Shown: positions 63,430 through 64,000 of the stretch, one piece after another
How the letters are laid out: every line of letters begins with the position of its first letter
How positions within the stretch are numbered: the first letter of the stretch is position 1
NCBI GenBank assembly: GCA_002339135.1
Contig: DDJR01000048.1
Coordinates: 6,429-70,428, forward strand
Direction: 5' to 3'
Source: Flavobacteriales bacterium UBA2619
GTDB taxonomy: Bacteria > Bacteroidota > Bacteroidia > Flavobacteriales_D > Sanyastnellaceae
DNA length: 64,000 bases
Position numbers and translations under genes: made by a program
The notes under the pieces: model-generated
Database searches by the model: none
Told to the model about the DNA's origin: nothing
The model's input: only the letters and a program-made list of their open reading frames with translations

Positions 63430-63675
63430 ATGAATAAAGAAATGGATAGAAATTCTAACAACGGAAACTTTGCTTTTTCAGCTGTTAACTACAAATTGTT
63501 GGGGCTGGGACTTGTTCTGTTGGTTTTAGGATACGTTTTAATGAGTGGAGGGGGATCGGATGACCCCAATGTATTTAGCTACGAGATTTTTAGTTTCCGA
63601 CGGATAACCCTAGCGCCCTTCATCATTCTATCCGGTTACGGAACCATCTTGTTTGCTATTCTTAAAAAATCGTAA
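63430..63675 (+). CDS. DUF3098 family membrane protein
   Basis: This is an 81-aa protein with two membrane segments (LLGLGLVLLVLGYVLMSGGG and RITLAPFIILSGYGTILFAI), matching DUF3098, a Bacteroidota family of unknown role usually found between ftsX and uppP. That conserved order is kept here, which suggests a cell-wall or division link. Confidence 0.9.
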   Translation: MNKEMDRNSNNGNFAFSAVNYKLLGLGLVLLVLGYVLMSGGGSDDPNVFSYEIFSFRRITLAPFIILSGYGTILFAILKKS

Positions 63676-63682
63676 CGTCTGA

Positions 63683-64000
63683 ATGAACAATCTCTGGGAA
63701 GTTTTTTCATACCTAATACTGGGTCTCATACAGGGCTTGACAGAGTTTCTTCCTGTATCGAGCTCTGGCCACTTGACATTGGGGACTGCCGTCCTTCAAC
63801 TTCCAGAAGAAGATTTGACTTTTTCTGTCCTGGTTCATGGAGCGACAGCATTAAGCACCATTGTGGTTTTTCGTCAAGATATCTTCCAATTAATCACAGG
63901 TGTTTTTAAGAAAAATGAGGAGGGGAAACAAGCCAGGAAGTATGTGGGACTTATTGTCTTAAGTGCTGTCCCAGCAGCCATCATCGGTTTAAGTTTCAAA
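63683..64000 (+). CDS. uppP: Undecaprenyl-diphosphatase UppP/BacA, 3'-truncated by window edge
   Basis: UppP recycles undecaprenyl diphosphate, the lipid carrier of cell-wall precursors. The ATG at 63683 opens a frame that runs to the window end (106 codons). MNNLWEVFSYLILGLIQGLTEFLPVSSSGHL contains the signature GLTEFLPVSSSGH with catalytic residues; VLVHGATALSTIVVF and KYVGLIVLSAVPAAIIGL follow. The gene continues beyond the window. It is 7 bp after DUF3098. Confidence 0.95.
   Translation, partial: MNNLWEVFSYLILGLIQGLTEFLPVSSSGHLTLGTAVLQLPEEDLTFSVLVHGATALSTIVVFRQDIFQLITGVFKKNEEGKQARKYVGLIVLSAVPAAIIGLSFK

Noticed and set aside
1..64000. CRISPR array, prophage, insertion sequence or integrative element
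   Set aside because: No regularly spaced repeats, transposase, integrase or phage structural gene was seen; gene content and strand organisation look like ordinary chromosome.

Overview
The window reads as chromosomal DNA of a member of the Bacteroidota, most likely a marine or aquatic flavobacterium-like lineage. Evidence: a type IX secretion (T9SS) C-terminal sorting domain, a TonB receptor with an N-terminal carboxypeptidase-regulatory-like domain, DUF4286, DUF3098, Bacteroidota-length SecA (1113 aa), almost no Shine-Dalgarno sequences, and promoters of the TAnnTTTG (-7) type known for this phylum. The finer placement is inference. I see no rRNA, tRNA, CRISPR array, insertion sequence, prophage or plasmid gene.

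Layout. 1-9.3 kb: a 5'-truncated DUF72 gene, secA, nrdB-nrdA (class I ribonucleotide reductase), and a heme A synthase/HMA-lipoprotein pair. 9.3-22.4 kb: housekeeping run with a DMT transporter, rplU-rpmA with promoter and terminator, serS, an envelope lipoprotein/TPR pair, DUF4286-rsmA, fbp, mfd-truB and queA. 22.5-27 kb: a redoxin, a biotin-dependent carboxyltransferase, a Clp-fold lipoprotein, an unknown membrane protein, a VF530 protein and an acetyltransferase. 27-34 kb: a metabolic island with a DtxR/MntR-type regulator divergent from a TonB receptor across a perfect 16-bp palindrome, then cysteine dioxygenase plus a PLP decarboxylase (probable hypotaurine synthesis) divergent from a sodium:solute symporter. 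34-36.4 kb: DUF2071, DUF1853 and CIA30 genes. 36.5-44.9 kb: aspS-brx, trpS, a two-gene amidohydrolase operon and nfu. 45-50 kb: secreted proteins (phosphodiesterase-LamG-dockerin-like, DUF1501, Cys-rich T9SS protein). 50-54 kb: aminopeptidase P divergent from a RidA-tryptophan 2,3-dioxygenase pair, then an M23 peptidase. 54-62.4 kb (minus strand): iscA-type gene, sufB, sufC, sufD, sufS, two rhodaneses, sufE, then a flippase and a sulfotransferase. 62.5-64 kb: ftsX, DUF3098 and a right-truncated uppP.

The most striking pattern is at nucleotide level. At least eleven genes have a TAnnTTTG-like -7 element whose last base lies exactly 4 nt before the start codon (secA, HMA lipoprotein, redoxin, carboxyltransferase, aspS, phosphodiesterase, ridA, sufE, iscA, ftsX, DUF3098). 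This places the predicted transcription start at or within a base or two of the ATG, so these genes are predicted to make leaderless mRNAs. The same motif helped choose start codons for sufE, ftsX and the DMT transporter. Other points worth a look are the DtxR-type operator, the inverted repeat in the suf promoter, the CDO/decarboxylase cluster, the RidA-TDO pair, an M23 peptidase with Cys at a zinc-ligand position, and amidohydrolase modules lacking metal-site histidines.
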